DNA of 64,000 nt from positions 35,580 to 99,579 of the forward strand of contig NZ_LTAY01000006.1 in NCBI RefSeq assembly GCF_002050515.1. The letters are read 5' to 3'. Below are positions 1 through 8,430 of this stretch, piece after piece. Within the stretch, counting starts at the first letter, position 1. Every line of letters begins with the position of its first letter. A model generated the notes under the pieces. It was not told the DNA's origin. It saw only the letters and a list, made by a program, of their open reading frames with translations, and ran no database searches. A program made the translations under genes and the position numbers. Origin of the DNA: Clostridium thermobutyricum DSM 4928. GTDB lineage: Bacteria > Bacillota > Clostridia > Clostridiales > Clostridiaceae.

Positions 1-1197
1 TGAAGATGATCCAATTATAAGATTTGGATTTCTTCTTTCTTTTAATGTCATAGAATATATTATAGCCTTAACTTTTTCCATTTGCTTTTGACTATCTTCT
101 AAGTTTAATCCTTGAAGCTCTTTTGCATTAACTCCTGGAACCATTTCTAAAAGTTTATTTAATGGCCCTAGTTTTTGCATTTGCTCCATAGCATTAATAT
201 AATCTTCAAAGTTTAATCCTTGACCCATCATTTTTTTAGTTAAGTCTGCAGCTTCCTTTTCATCAATTGCTGATTGAGCTTTTTCTATAAGTGATAAGAC
301 ATCTCCCATTCCTAAAATTCTTGATGCCATTCTATCAGGATGGAAAACTTCAAAATCATTCATCTTTTCACCTACACCAATAAATTTAATTGGTTTATTA
401 GTTATAGATCTAATTGAAAGTGCAGCTCCACCTCTAGTATCACCATCTAATTTAGTTAAAATTACTCCTGTTAAATCTAATTGATTGTTAAAGCTTTCTG
501 CAACATTTACTGCATCTTGACCTGTCATTGAATCAACTACTAGTAATATTTCTGAAGGATTAACTGCTTCTTTTACATCTGATAATTCTCCCATTAGTGT
601 TTCATCAATGTGTAATCTACCAGCTGTATCAATAATAACAACATTGTTACCATTTTCTCTTGCATGTTTTATCCCTGCTTTTGCTATGTCAACAGCTTTA
701 AGCTTATCTCCCATTTGGAATACTGGAATATCTATTCCTTTACCAACAACCTCTAATTGTTTAATCGCTGCTGGTCTATATATATCACAAGCTACTAAAA
801 GTGGTTTTTTATTATTCTTTCTAAGGTTTAATGCAAGTTTTCCACACATAGTCGTTTTACCTGCCCCTTGAAGACCAACTAACATTATAACTGTTGGACC
901 AACTCCTGTAAAGTCTAATTTACTTTCTGTACCACCCATTAATTCAGTAAGCTCATCATTAACTATTTTAATTACTTGCTGTCCTGGTGTTAAGCTTTCT
1001 AAAACTTCACTACCAACACATTTACTACTAACATTTTTAACAAAAGTTTTTACTACTTTAAAGTTAACATCTGCTTCTAGTAATGCAAGCTTTACTTCTC
1101 TCATTGCTTCTTTTATATCTTTTTCATTAAGCTTTCCTTTTCCTCTAAGTTTTTTAAAGGTATTTTGAAGCTTTTCTGATAATCCTTCAAAAGCCAT
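1..1197 (-). CDS. ffh: signal recognition particle protein Ffh (SRP54), 3' end outside window
   Basis: GTPase subunit of the bacterial SRP. It binds signal sequences and 4.5S/scRNA and hands ribosomes to FtsY at the membrane. The reading frame is open from ATG 1197 to the window edge (399 codons), so about 50 C-terminal residues of the M domain are missing because of the window boundary. The N-terminal helical domain is followed by the G domain with P-loop GLQGAGKTT (about residues 108-116), DTAGR and TKLDGD motifs. An RBS (AGGAGGTTTAAT) precedes the start. It is the last gene of the smc-ftsY-ylxM-ffh string, as in B. subtilis. The product is certain; only the 3' end is unseen. Confidence 0.97.
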   Translation of the reverse strand, partial: MAFEGLSEKLQNTFKKLRGKGKLNEKDIKEAMREVKLALLEADVNFKVVKTFVKNVSSKCVGSEVLESLTPGQQVIKIVNDELTELMGGTESKLDFTGVGPTVIMLVGLQGAGKTTMCGKLALNLRKNNKKPLLVACDIYRPAAIKQLEVVGKGIDIPVFQMGDKLKAVDIAKAGIKHARENGNNVVIIDTAGRLHIDETLMGELSDVKEAVNPSEILLVVDSMTGQDAVNVAESFNNQLDLTGVILTKLDGDTRGGAALSIRSITNKPIKFIGVGEKMNDFEVFHPDRMASRILGMGDVLSLIEKAQSAIDEKEAADLTKKMMGQGLNFEDYINAMEQMQKLGPLNKLLEMVPGVNAKELQGLNLEDSQKQMEKVKAIIYSMTLKERRNPNLIIGSSS

Positions 1198-1214
1198 ATT
1201 AAACCTCCTAATTT

Positions 1215-1544
1215 TTATAAATCTTCTAGTTCTTCTTTTAGCATATCATATTCTTCTGTATTTATAGAATATTTTTTTTTCAAATCATCTAGAATACTTA
1301 TAATTTTTTCTTCGCGATTTAAACTCTTTTGAAGTAAGTTTAATTTATTTTCATAGGCTAAAAGTTGTTTTGAACATCTTTTTATAACATCATGAATTGC
1401 TTGCCTACTTGTTTTATTTATTTCTGCAATTTCTGCTAAAGATAAATCTTCATTGTAGTACATTTCCATAATGTTTCTTTGTTTCTCTGTTAATAATGGT
1501 GAATAACAATCCATTAAAAGTGAAACCTCAACCCTATCTTCCAT
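1215..1544 (-). CDS. ylxM: YlxM/p13-family putative DNA-binding protein
   Basis: Small helix-turn-helix protein (109 aa) of the UPF0122/YlxM family, which accompanies ffh in Firmicutes and is associated with SRP function. The sequence begins MEDRVEVSLLMDCYSPLLTE and shows a sigma-70 region 4-like helix-turn-helix (SLAEIAEINKTSRQAIHD). I chose ATG 1544 over the in-frame ATG 54 nt upstream because AAGGTGATT lies just before it and homologues start at this motif. It lies 17 nt upstream of ffh and about 95 nt after ftsY, consistent with co-transcription. Its exact molecular role is not established. Confidence 0.9.
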   Translation of the reverse strand: MEDRVEVSLLMDCYSPLLTEKQRNIMEMYYNEDLSLAEIAEINKTSRQAIHDVIKRCSKQLLAYENKLNLLQKSLNREEKIISILDDLKKKYSINTEEYDMLKEELEDL

Positions 1545-1638
1545 AATAATCACCTTACCCACAAAAGAGATAATATCAAATATTCTAAAAGGTGTCAAGT
1601 ATTTTTACTTAACACCCCAAAAAAAAATTTTTTATCTT

Positions 1639-2553
1639 TTAAAATAGTGCTTCTGCAAAACTTTCTGCATCAAATTCTTGAAGGTCATCAATTCCTTCTC
1701 CAACTCCTATATATCTAACTGGGATATCTAAAATTTGTTTTATAGAGATTACAACTCCACCTTTAGCTGTCCCATCTAATTTTGTTAATATTATTCCATC
1801 TATAGGACATGCCTCCATAAATTGTTTAGCTTGAATAACTGCATTTTGTCCTGTAGTTCCATCTAAAACAAGAAGAGTTTCTTTTCTTGCTTCACCATAT
1901 TCTCTATCAATTATTCTATTTATTTTTTCTAACTCATTCATTAGATTCTTCTTATTGTGTAATCTTCCTGCGGTATCACAAATTAAAAGATCAACATTTC
2001 TAGCTTTAGCTGCTGTTACTGCATCATAAACTACTGCTGCCGGATCAGAACCTTCACCTTGTTTTACAATATCTACATTTGCTCTTTTACTCCAAACTTC
2101 TAATTGATCAATAGCCGCTGCCCTAAAAGTATCTGCTGCCGCAAGTAAAACTTTCTTTCCTTCAGCTTTATTTTTAGCTGCAAGTTTACCTATTGAAGTT
2201 GTTTTTCCTACTCCATTTACTCCAATTACAAGTAATACTTCTTTTCCTTCTGGTTTTTTCTCTATTTCTTCTGTTCCCTCAAGCATAATTTCTTTTATAA
2301 CTTCTTTTAAAGCAGGTTTAACCATTTGAGGATCATTTATTTTTTCAGTTCTTATTTTTTTTCTTAATCTTTCTATTATTTCAACAGTTGTATCCATTCC
2401 AATATCTGATGTTATTAAAACTTCTTCTAGCTCTTCATATAAATCTTCATCAATAGATACAGCTAAATTTAAAGCTTCATTTATTTTATCTGTAAGCCCA
2501 TCTCTTGTTTTAGTAAGTCCTGTTTTTAATTTATCAAATAATTTTCCAAACAC
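1639..2553 (-). CDS. ftsY: SRP receptor FtsY
   Basis: Membrane-associated SRP receptor GTPase that docks Ffh-ribosome complexes. The protein has 304 residues, with a short N-terminal region and no long acidic A domain, as usual in Firmicutes. The P-loop GVNGVGKTT is at 111-119, followed by DTAGR and TKLDG motifs typical of SRP GTPases. The start is GTG (2553), preceded by AAGGAGGAATAATTA. It follows smc with a gap of only 3 nt, so the two are translationally close. High confidence. Confidence 0.97.
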   Translation of the reverse strand: MFGKLFDKLKTGLTKTRDGLTDKINEALNLAVSIDEDLYEELEEVLITSDIGMDTTVEIIERLRKKIRTEKINDPQMVKPALKEVIKEIMLEGTEEIEKKPEGKEVLLVIGVNGVGKTTSIGKLAAKNKAEGKKVLLAAADTFRAAAIDQLEVWSKRANVDIVKQGEGSDPAAVVYDAVTAAKARNVDLLICDTAGRLHNKKNLMNELEKINRIIDREYGEARKETLLVLDGTTGQNAVIQAKQFMEACPIDGIILTKLDGTAKGGVVISIKQILDIPVRYIGVGEGIDDLQEFDAESFAEALF

Positions 2554-2556
2554 TAA

Positions 2557-5500
2557 TTATTCCTCCTTATTTTTCATATCTACAGAAACAACTTTAGAAA
2601 CACCCTTTTCTTCCATTGTAACTCCGTACATAACATCACTAACTTCCATTGTACCTTTTCTATGTGTTATTACAATAAATTGTATCTTCTCAGAAAATTT
2701 ACTTAAAAATTCTGCATATCTATTAACATTTGCATCATCTAAAGCAGCTTCAATTTCATCTAAAATACAAAATGGTGTTGGCTTCATTTTTAATATACCA
2801 AAAAGTAATGCAATTGCTGATAAAACTTTTTCTCCACCTGACATTAAGTTTATATTTTGAAGTTTTTTCCCTGGTGGCTCTACATTTATATCCACTGTAG
2901 ATGTAAGTTCATCACCCTCACCTAAAATAAGCTCTGCACTTCCACCTTTAAATAATTCTCTAAAAGTTTCATTGAAATTTTTATTTAGAATTTTAAAGTT
3001 TTCTCTAAATAATATTCTCATTTCTTCTGTCATTTCTTCGATTACTTTTAAAAGTTCAATTTTTGACTTTTCTAAATCCTCTTCTTGACTAGACATAAAT
3101 TCATATTTTTCTTTTACTTCTTCATACTCTTCTATAGCAGCTAAATTTACCATTCCTAAAGATGAAATTTTTCTCTTTAAGCTCTGCACAGATTCTTTAA
3201 ATCCATCAATATTTTCAATAGGCTCTGATATTTCTATAGCCTCTGCAAAAGTAAGCTCTATTTCCTCATTTAATTTTTTATAAAGAGTCTCTTTTTCCAT
3301 TTCTTTTTTTGCTTTTTGAATTTGAACTTTATTTAATTCACCTTCATCTTTTGTTATAACATCTCTTAATTCTGATATAACAGTATCAACTTTTCTAAAC
3401 TCTTCTTTTAAAATAGCTTTCTTTACTTCATCATCTTTAAACTCAAGCTCTAACTTAGCTACTGTTTCTTCATTAGAAAATATTTGATTTTCAGATACTT
3501 TTATTTCTTCTTTAAAATTTTCAATATCTTCAAAGCATTTCTTTCTATTTATTTTTATATTTGCTACTTTTTCAGTATTTTCATTATACTCTCTTTCATT
3601 TCTTGATATCTCTCTTATTTTATTATTATGATTTTCATCTAAAGTAGCTTTATTTATTTTTAATTCTACTAAACTAAATTTTATTTTTTCTAGTTTTTCT
3701 TTATTTTCATTTAATATAATTTCTATTTGAACTTCTCTATTTTTATTATCACTTGTTTTTTGTGATACTTTAGATAATAATTCTTCTTTTTCTTTTCTTT
3801 TTTCTTCTATTTCTTTTATTTCTTTATCTATATTACTTAACTTATAAGTATTTATTTCTTTTGATTTTTCTATTTTTTCTTTTTCTTGAATAATATTAGA
3901 ATACTCATTTTTAGAAGTAGCCATTTCAACTTTTATACTATGGATTTTATCTGTTATATTTAAAATTTCCTCATCTAATGACTTTCTATTTGATTCATCT
4001 ATTTCTAACTGTTTATTTAAGTCTAAAAGGGTACTTTTTAATTTAGAAATTTCTTTTTCTAAATCTTCAATTTCTCTTTTTCTACCTAGAATATTTCTAG
4101 TCTTACCTTTTATACTTCCCCCAGTTAATGCTCCTCCAGAATTTAAAACTTCTCCTTCTAAAGTAACTATTTTATTTTTATAGCTTGTTTCTCTAGCTAT
4201 TTTAAAAGCACTATCCATATCCTTAGCTATTATAGTTCTACCAAGAGCATATTCAATAGCTTTTCTATATTTTTCATTAAATTCTATAATATCAGAAGCA
4301 ATTCCAATGAAACCATCAATTGATTCAATTGATTTATTTAAATTAAGCTTATTGCTCTTTATAATATCTAAAGGTAATAATGTAACTCTTCCTAATTTAT
4401 TCCTTTTTAAGTAATTAATTATATTTTTTGCATTACTTTCTTTTTGTACAATAAGATTTGAAATTGCTCCTCCAAGAGTAGTTTCAATTGCTAATTCATA
4501 TTCTGAATCTATTTTTAAAACTTCTCCCAAAACTTTAATTTCGCCTTCTTTTATATCTCCTCTATCTACTCTTTCCATTAAAGATTTTACAGATCTATTA
4601 TAACCTTCGTATTGATTTTCTAAATCTTTAAGAAGCGTAACATTTGCATTTAATTTACTTATGTTTATGTTTTTACCTCTTATTTCAGCTTCTTTATTTC
4701 TTATTTCAGAATTTAATTTAGTTAGTTCTGATTTTTTAGAAACTATCTCTTTATTTAGGACTTTAAAATCTTCCTCTAAAGATTTTATTTTTATACTTAA
4801 ACTATTTACTGTTGCTTTATTTATTTTATATAAATTTTCCCCTTCTTCAGCTTCTTTTATAAGTCTAAGTTTCTCTTCTGATTTTCCTTTTAATCTTTCC
4901 TTAAATCTTTCAATACTATTGCTTATACTAGAGTTATTTTCTAATATTTTTATTTCTTCACTTTTTATCTCTCTAAGTTCTAGTTCTAACTCTTTTATTT
5001 TCTTTGCAAAACCTTTACTTTTTGATTCAAGTTCATCTATTTCTTCTTCTTTTTCTTTTCTTAAAGAATCACTTTTTAATATTTCTTCTTCTAATCTTTC
5101 TTTTTCACCTTTAAAGTTTTTTATTTTATCTAAAAGTGTATATTCTTCTAATTTATTTTTTTCTATTTCATTTTTTAAATTTTCAATTCTTTCCTTTAAA
5201 ATTTGAATATTACTTTTAAATTTAGTTATATCTTCTTTTTTCTTAAAATATCTAAATTTTTTATCAGTAGTTAATTTTTCAAGAGATTCTAATTTTTCTT
5301 CAACTTCTCTTAATCCTTCTCTTTTTAAATTTAAATTTTCTCTTTTTTGATTTAATTTTTCTTCTTTTAATCTTAAATCATCATTTATGTTTTTTAATTC
5401 TAAGTCTATATCTTTTATGCTGTGGACAACTAATGATACTTCTTTTCCTTTAAGTTCTTTTGAAAGATCTCTAAATTTAAGAGCTTTTTCTCTTTCTAAT

Positions 5501-6117
5501 CTTAATGGCTCAATTCTTTCTTCAAAAGTACTTAAAATATCTCTTATACGAACAAGATTATCTTCTGTATTAGAAAGCTTTTTTTCTGATTCATTCTTTC
5601 TAAATTTATATTTAACTATACCAGCAGCCTCTTCTAAAAGAGCTCTTCTTTCTTCTGGTCTACCACTTAATATAGCTTCTATCTTTCCTTGCCCTATTAA
5701 TGAATACCCTTCTTTTCCTATACCTGTACCCATAAATAAATTAGTTATATCTTTTAATCTAGCTTTATTATTATTTATAAGATATTCCGTTTCCCCTGAC
5801 CTGAATATTCTTCTAGATATAGTTACTTCATTATAATCAGTATCTAATTGTCCATCATCATTGCTAAGAGTAAGGGAAACTTTTGCAAGTCCTACAGGTT
5901 TCCTATATTGAGTTCCAGCAAAAATTATATCTTCCATTTTGCCTCCTCTTAGAGTTTTAGCACTTTGCTCACCTAGTACCCATCTTACTGCATCTGATAT
6001 ATTACTTTTTCCACTTCCATTAGGACCAACTACTGAAGTAACTCCTTTTTTGAATTTAAGTTCTGTTTTATCAGCAAAAGACTTAAACCCTCTTATTTCT
6101 AAAGACTTTAAAAACAA
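2557..6117 (-). CDS. smc: chromosome segregation protein SMC
   Basis: Structural maintenance of chromosomes ATPase (1186 aa) that forms condensin with ScpA/ScpB and organises replicated origins. The N-terminal Walker A GPNGSGKSN is at residues 31-39. Two long Lys/Glu-rich coiled coils (about 170-500 and 660-1000) flank a hinge around 515-640 with glycine-rich segments. The C-terminal signature LMSGGEK and Walker B ILDEIEAALDD complete the ATPase head. The start is TTG, 8 nt after TTAGGAG. The length is typical. It sits between rnc and ftsY as in B. subtilis. Large antisense open frames here are shadows of the coiled-coil codons. Confidence 0.98.
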   Translation of the reverse strand: MFLKSLEIRGFKSFADKTELKFKKGVTSVVGPNGSGKSNISDAVRWVLGEQSAKTLRGGKMEDIIFAGTQYRKPVGLAKVSLTLSNDDGQLDTDYNEVTISRRIFRSGETEYLINNNKARLKDITNLFMGTGIGKEGYSLIGQGKIEAILSGRPEERRALLEEAAGIVKYKFRKNESEKKLSNTEDNLVRIRDILSTFEERIEPLRLEREKALKFRDLSKELKGKEVSLVVHSIKDIDLELKNINDDLRLKEEKLNQKRENLNLKREGLREVEEKLESLEKLTTDKKFRYFKKKEDITKFKSNIQILKERIENLKNEIEKNKLEEYTLLDKIKNFKGEKERLEEEILKSDSLRKEKEEEIDELESKSKGFAKKIKELELELREIKSEEIKILENNSSISNSIERFKERLKGKSEEKLRLIKEAEEGENLYKINKATVNSLSIKIKSLEEDFKVLNKEIVSKKSELTKLNSEIRNKEAEIRGKNINISKLNANVTLLKDLENQYEGYNRSVKSLMERVDRGDIKEGEIKVLGEVLKIDSEYELAIETTLGGAISNLIVQKESNAKNIINYLKRNKLGRVTLLPLDIIKSNKLNLNKSIESIDGFIGIASDIIEFNEKYRKAIEYALGRTIIAKDMDSAFKIARETSYKNKIVTLEGEVLNSGGALTGGSIKGKTRNILGRKREIEDLEKEISKLKSTLLDLNKQLEIDESNRKSLDEEILNITDKIHSIKVEMATSKNEYSNIIQEKEKIEKSKEINTYKLSNIDKEIKEIEEKRKEKEELLSKVSQKTSDNKNREVQIEIILNENKEKLEKIKFSLVELKINKATLDENHNNKIREISRNEREYNENTEKVANIKINRKKCFEDIENFKEEIKVSENQIFSNEETVAKLELEFKDDEVKKAILKEEFRKVDTVISELRDVITKDEGELNKVQIQKAKKEMEKETLYKKLNEEIELTFAEAIEISEPIENIDGFKESVQSLKRKISSLGMVNLAAIEEYEEVKEKYEFMSSQEEDLEKSKIELLKVIEEMTEEMRILFRENFKILNKNFNETFRELFKGGSAELILGEGDELTSTVDINVEPPGKKLQNINLMSGGEKVLSAIALLFGILKMKPTPFCILDEIEAALDDANVNRYAEFLSKFSEKIQFIVITHRKGTMEVSDVMYGVTMEEKGVSKVVSVDMKNKEE

Positions 6118-6133
6118 TAATTTCCACTCCTAA

Positions 6134-6226
6134 CTATGCAAATAAAGGTATTAACGTCATAAGGAATATTAATACTAAAAATACAGCTAATACAATTTGT
6201 AGCTTTTCTCTTGATTTCTTTTTCAT
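6134..6226 (-). CDS. 30-aa single-pass membrane peptide (DUF4044-like)
   Basis: Short gene of 31 codons including stop. ATG at 6226 is preceded by TTGAGGTGGAATTT, a good ribosome binding site. The peptide starts MKKKSREKLQ, a positively charged N-terminus, and the rest is a hydrophobic stretch ending in PLFA, which predicts one transmembrane helix with the N-terminus inside. From memory this matches the DUF4044 family of tiny clostridial proteins; its function is unknown. It lies between the radical SAM gene's terminator and smc, only about 16 nt from the smc start, so it is probably the first gene of the smc transcript. Confidence 0.75.
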   Translation of the reverse strand: MKKKSREKLQIVLAVFLVLIFLMTLIPLFA

Positions 6227-6260
6227 AAATTCCACCTCAAATTAATTTTCTTTATTTAAC

Positions 6261-6284
6261 AAAACGAGAGTTTCCTCTCGTTTT
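6261..6284 (-). terminator. hairpin after radical SAM gene
   Basis: Perfect 10-bp inverted repeat (AAAACGAGAG / CTCTCGTTTT) with a 4-nt loop, about 13 nt after the stop of the radical SAM gene. The A/T stem ends supply a short U tract on either strand. It separates the rnc/radical SAM unit from smc. Confidence 0.75.
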
Positions 6285-6297
6285 GAATTAATTTTAT

Positions 6298-7323
6298 TTA
6301 AATATCTAAAATTATATTTTTTTCTAAAGTAAGAGATATTTTCCCTTTCTCCATATTATCATCTATTTCAACTTTTACCTTGTATCCATTTTCAGAAAGT
6401 TTTTTAAAATAAAACTTTTTATTTGCATATAGTTTACTTACATCTCTTGAATTTATATTAATTTTTCCACATTTAGTTTCCTTTAGATTCTCCATTATTT
6501 TTTCATTTATAATTGAGCTTTCAACAAGTTCTCTAAATGCTGGATGAAATGGTCCAGAAACTATATCTCCTCCAACATTAATACTATCAGTAGGCTGTAA
6601 TCCAACTCTAATAATATTAATTCCAGCTTTTTTATAAAGTTTATATATTTCTTTTGAAACTTCTACTCCTTCTTCTAAGGAATATGGTTTATATTCACCT
6701 CTTAGATACATAATCTCCATTGGTGTATCTTTTATTACAAGAGATGGATAAATTCTTATTAAGTCCGGTTTCATATTTATTGATTTTTCCGCACTTAAAA
6801 TATCTTTTTCCATTGTTGATCTTGGAAGTCCTGGCATAAGTTGATGACCTAATGTTATACCATACTTTTTTATTAATTTTGAAGCAGTATAAACATCAAA
6901 AGCAGTATGTCCTCTTCCAGCAGCTTTTAAAACATCATCATCTAATGATTGTACTCCAAGTTCTATTATGTCTACACTATAATCTAAAAGATAGCTTAAA
7001 ATATAATCTGTTATTGCATCTGGCCTAGTAGACATTCTAATCTTTTTAACTATTCCTAAATCTTTAAACTCTTTTGCTACAGATAATAATTCTCTTTGTT
7101 TTTTTTCATTAATTGCAGTAAAAGTACCTCCAAAAAATGAAACTTCAATCATTGCATCTTTATTATCTATTGTTTCATAATAATCTTTTATTATATTTCT
7201 TACTTTTTCACCATCTACTCTATCTTTTATTCCTGTTATTCTATCTTGATTGCAGAATACACATTGATGAGGACATCCCTCAAATGGAACAAATATAGGT
7301 ATAATATAATGGTTTTTACTCAT
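6298..7323 (-). CDS. radical SAM protein of the Elp3-like family
   Basis: 341-aa radical S-adenosylmethionine enzyme. The [4Fe-4S] cluster motif C-x3-C-x2-C is at C17, C21 and C24 (CPHQCVFC), followed by a GGTFTA segment and a TIM-barrel-like core. It resembles the bacterial radical SAM proteins annotated as Elp3/YhcC-like but lacks a visible acetyltransferase domain, so a tRNA uridine modification role cannot be assumed. The start ATG 7323 has GGAGGTAATAA upstream and overlaps the end of rnc by 8 nt, so the two are translationally coupled. The substrate is unknown. Confidence 0.8.
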   Translation of the reverse strand: MSKNHYIIPIFVPFEGCPHQCVFCNQDRITGIKDRVDGEKVRNIIKDYYETIDNKDAMIEVSFFGGTFTAINEKKQRELLSVAKEFKDLGIVKKIRMSTRPDAITDYILSYLLDYSVDIIELGVQSLDDDVLKAAGRGHTAFDVYTASKLIKKYGITLGHQLMPGLPRSTMEKDILSAEKSINMKPDLIRIYPSLVIKDTPMEIMYLRGEYKPYSLEEGVEVSKEIYKLYKKAGINIIRVGLQPTDSINVGGDIVSGPFHPAFRELVESSIINEKIMENLKETKCGKININSRDVSKLYANKKFYFKKLSENGYKVKVEIDDNMEKGKISLTLEKNIILDI

Positions 7324-8014
7324 TTATTACCTCCAAATTAATTAGAGCTTGTTTAGCAGATTTTTGTTCTGCCTCTTTTTTTGAGTATCCTTCACCTTCA
7401 CCCATAACTTCTTTATTTATTAAAACTCTTGTATAAAATTTTCTTCTGTGTGGTGGTCCCTCAAACTTAACAAGTTCATATGTTATGTTTACTTCTCCAT
7501 TTTGTTGTAAATGTTCTTGTAACTTAGTCTTAAAGTCAAGAATTATTTTATTATTTATAGCTTTATCTATTATATCGTGGAATTTATTTAAAATAAATTC
7601 TCTTGCATATTCAAATCCTTTATCTAAATATATAGCTGCTATAACAGCTTCTATAGCATCTGCTTGTATAGAAACACGGTTTCTTCCACCTGTAAGCTCT
7701 TCTCCTCTACTCATTCTTATATATGCACCTATATTTACACTTTTAGCTACTTCATAAAGAGAATTTTCACAAACAATAAGACTTCTTATCTTTGTTAATT
7801 CTCCTTCACTTTTTTCTTTATAATTTTTATATAAATATTCAGTTACACTTAATTGAAGAACAGAATCTCCTAAGAATTCCAGTCTTTCATTATATTCAGA
7901 ATCTTTATATTGATTTGCAAATGAGCTATGAGTTAATGCAACACGCAAATAACTTAGATTTGTGAATGTAACTCCGAGCGAAGCTTCCATCTCTTTCAAT
8001 TTCAATTTATTCAT
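7316..8014 (-). CDS. rnc: ribonuclease III
   Basis: Double-strand-specific endoribonuclease (232 aa) that processes rRNA precursors and structured mRNAs. The RNase III signature NERLEFLGD is at residues 42-50, with the catalytic Glu/Asp of that motif present. A dsRNA-binding domain occupies about 158-230, with the usual KKEAEQKSAKQAL helix near the C-terminus. The ATG is preceded by AGAGGAGTGTAAAGA. The leader contains a long hairpin (8031-8078) that could be a self-cleavage site. The acpP terminator lies upstream, so transcription arises by read-through or from a weak promoter in the leader. Confidence 0.97.
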   Translation of the reverse strand: MNKLKLKEMEASLGVTFTNLSYLRVALTHSSFANQYKDSEYNERLEFLGDSVLQLSVTEYLYKNYKEKSEGELTKIRSLIVCENSLYEVAKSVNIGAYIRMSRGEELTGGRNRVSIQADAIEAVIAAIYLDKGFEYAREFILNKFHDIIDKAINNKIILDFKTKLQEHLQQNGEVNITYELVKFEGPPHRRKFYTRVLINKEVMGEGEGYSKKEAEQKSAKQALINLEVINE

Positions 8015-8030
8015 TCTTTACACTCCTCTA

Positions 8031-8078
8031 AGTTTATTCTTCAATTTCCTCATAAAGGTTTAAATTCAAGAATAAACT
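8031..8078 (-). promoter_or_regulatory. 17-bp stem-loop in the rnc leader
   Basis: Arms 8031-8047 and 8062-8078 pair over 17 positions with a single C-C mismatch, around a 14-nt loop. The structure ends 17 nt upstream of the rnc ATG, immediately 5' of its RBS, and has no U tract after it, so it is not a terminator. RNase III is known to cleave its own leader in E. coli and some other bacteria. A similar role here is inference. Confidence 0.55.
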
Positions 8079-8095
8079 ATTTTTAAATTCAATAT

Positions 8096-8120
8096 AAAAT
8101 CCCGCTTACTGCGGGATTTT
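8096..8120 (-). terminator. acpP terminator
   Basis: Perfect 10-bp stem (AAAATCCCGC / GCGGGATTTT) with a 5-nt loop, directly after the acpP stop codon. GC-rich core and U-rich ends. Confidence 0.9.
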
Positions 8121-8121
8121 A

Positions 8122-8352
8122 CTACTCTTCTACATGATCTTTTACATAGTTAACTACGTCACCAACAGTTTTAAAACCTTCAACATCTTCGTCTGGTATT
8201 TCCATTTCTAGTTCGTCCTCTAGAGCCATTATAAGCTCAACTATATCTAAAGAATCCGCATTTAAATCATCAATGAAAGATGATTCTAAAGTTACTTCTT
8301 CTGCACTAACACTTAACTTTTCTGCTATTATTTCTTGTATCTTTTCAAACAT
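8122..8352 (-). CDS. acpP: acyl carrier protein
   Basis: 76-aa acidic carrier of growing acyl chains in type II fatty acid synthesis. The phosphopantetheine attachment motif DSL is present with Ser34. The length is typical of ACPs. The start ATG 8352 follows GGAGGTGACAGGGA. It has its own sigma-A-like promoter (8385-8413) and a strong terminator, so it can be expressed monocistronically at a high level, besides any plsX read-through. The fapR, fabD and fabG genes found beside it in B. subtilis are absent here. Confidence 0.97.
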   Translation of the reverse strand: MFEKIQEIIAEKLSVSAEEVTLESSFIDDLNADSLDIVELIMALEDELEMEIPDEDVEGFKTVGDVVNYVKDHVEE

Positions 8353-8384
8353 TCCCTGTCACCTCCTAATAACTGTACAATTAG

Positions 8385-8413
8385 ATAATATTATATATTA
8401 AAATCCTAGTCAA
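8385..8413 (-). promoter_or_regulatory. sigma-A-type promoter for acpP
   Basis: On the minus strand: -35 TTGACT (8408-8413), a 17-bp spacer, and -10 TATTAT (8385-8390), about 33 nt upstream of the acpP start. Confidence 0.65.
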
Positions 8414-8430
8414 TATTCTATTAGCAAAAT

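Noticed and set aside
4661..5836. Long plus-strand open frames opposite smc
   Set aside because: They are hydrophobic Ser/Phe/Leu-rich translations of the complement of Lys/Glu coiled-coil codons and have no RBS or family motifs.
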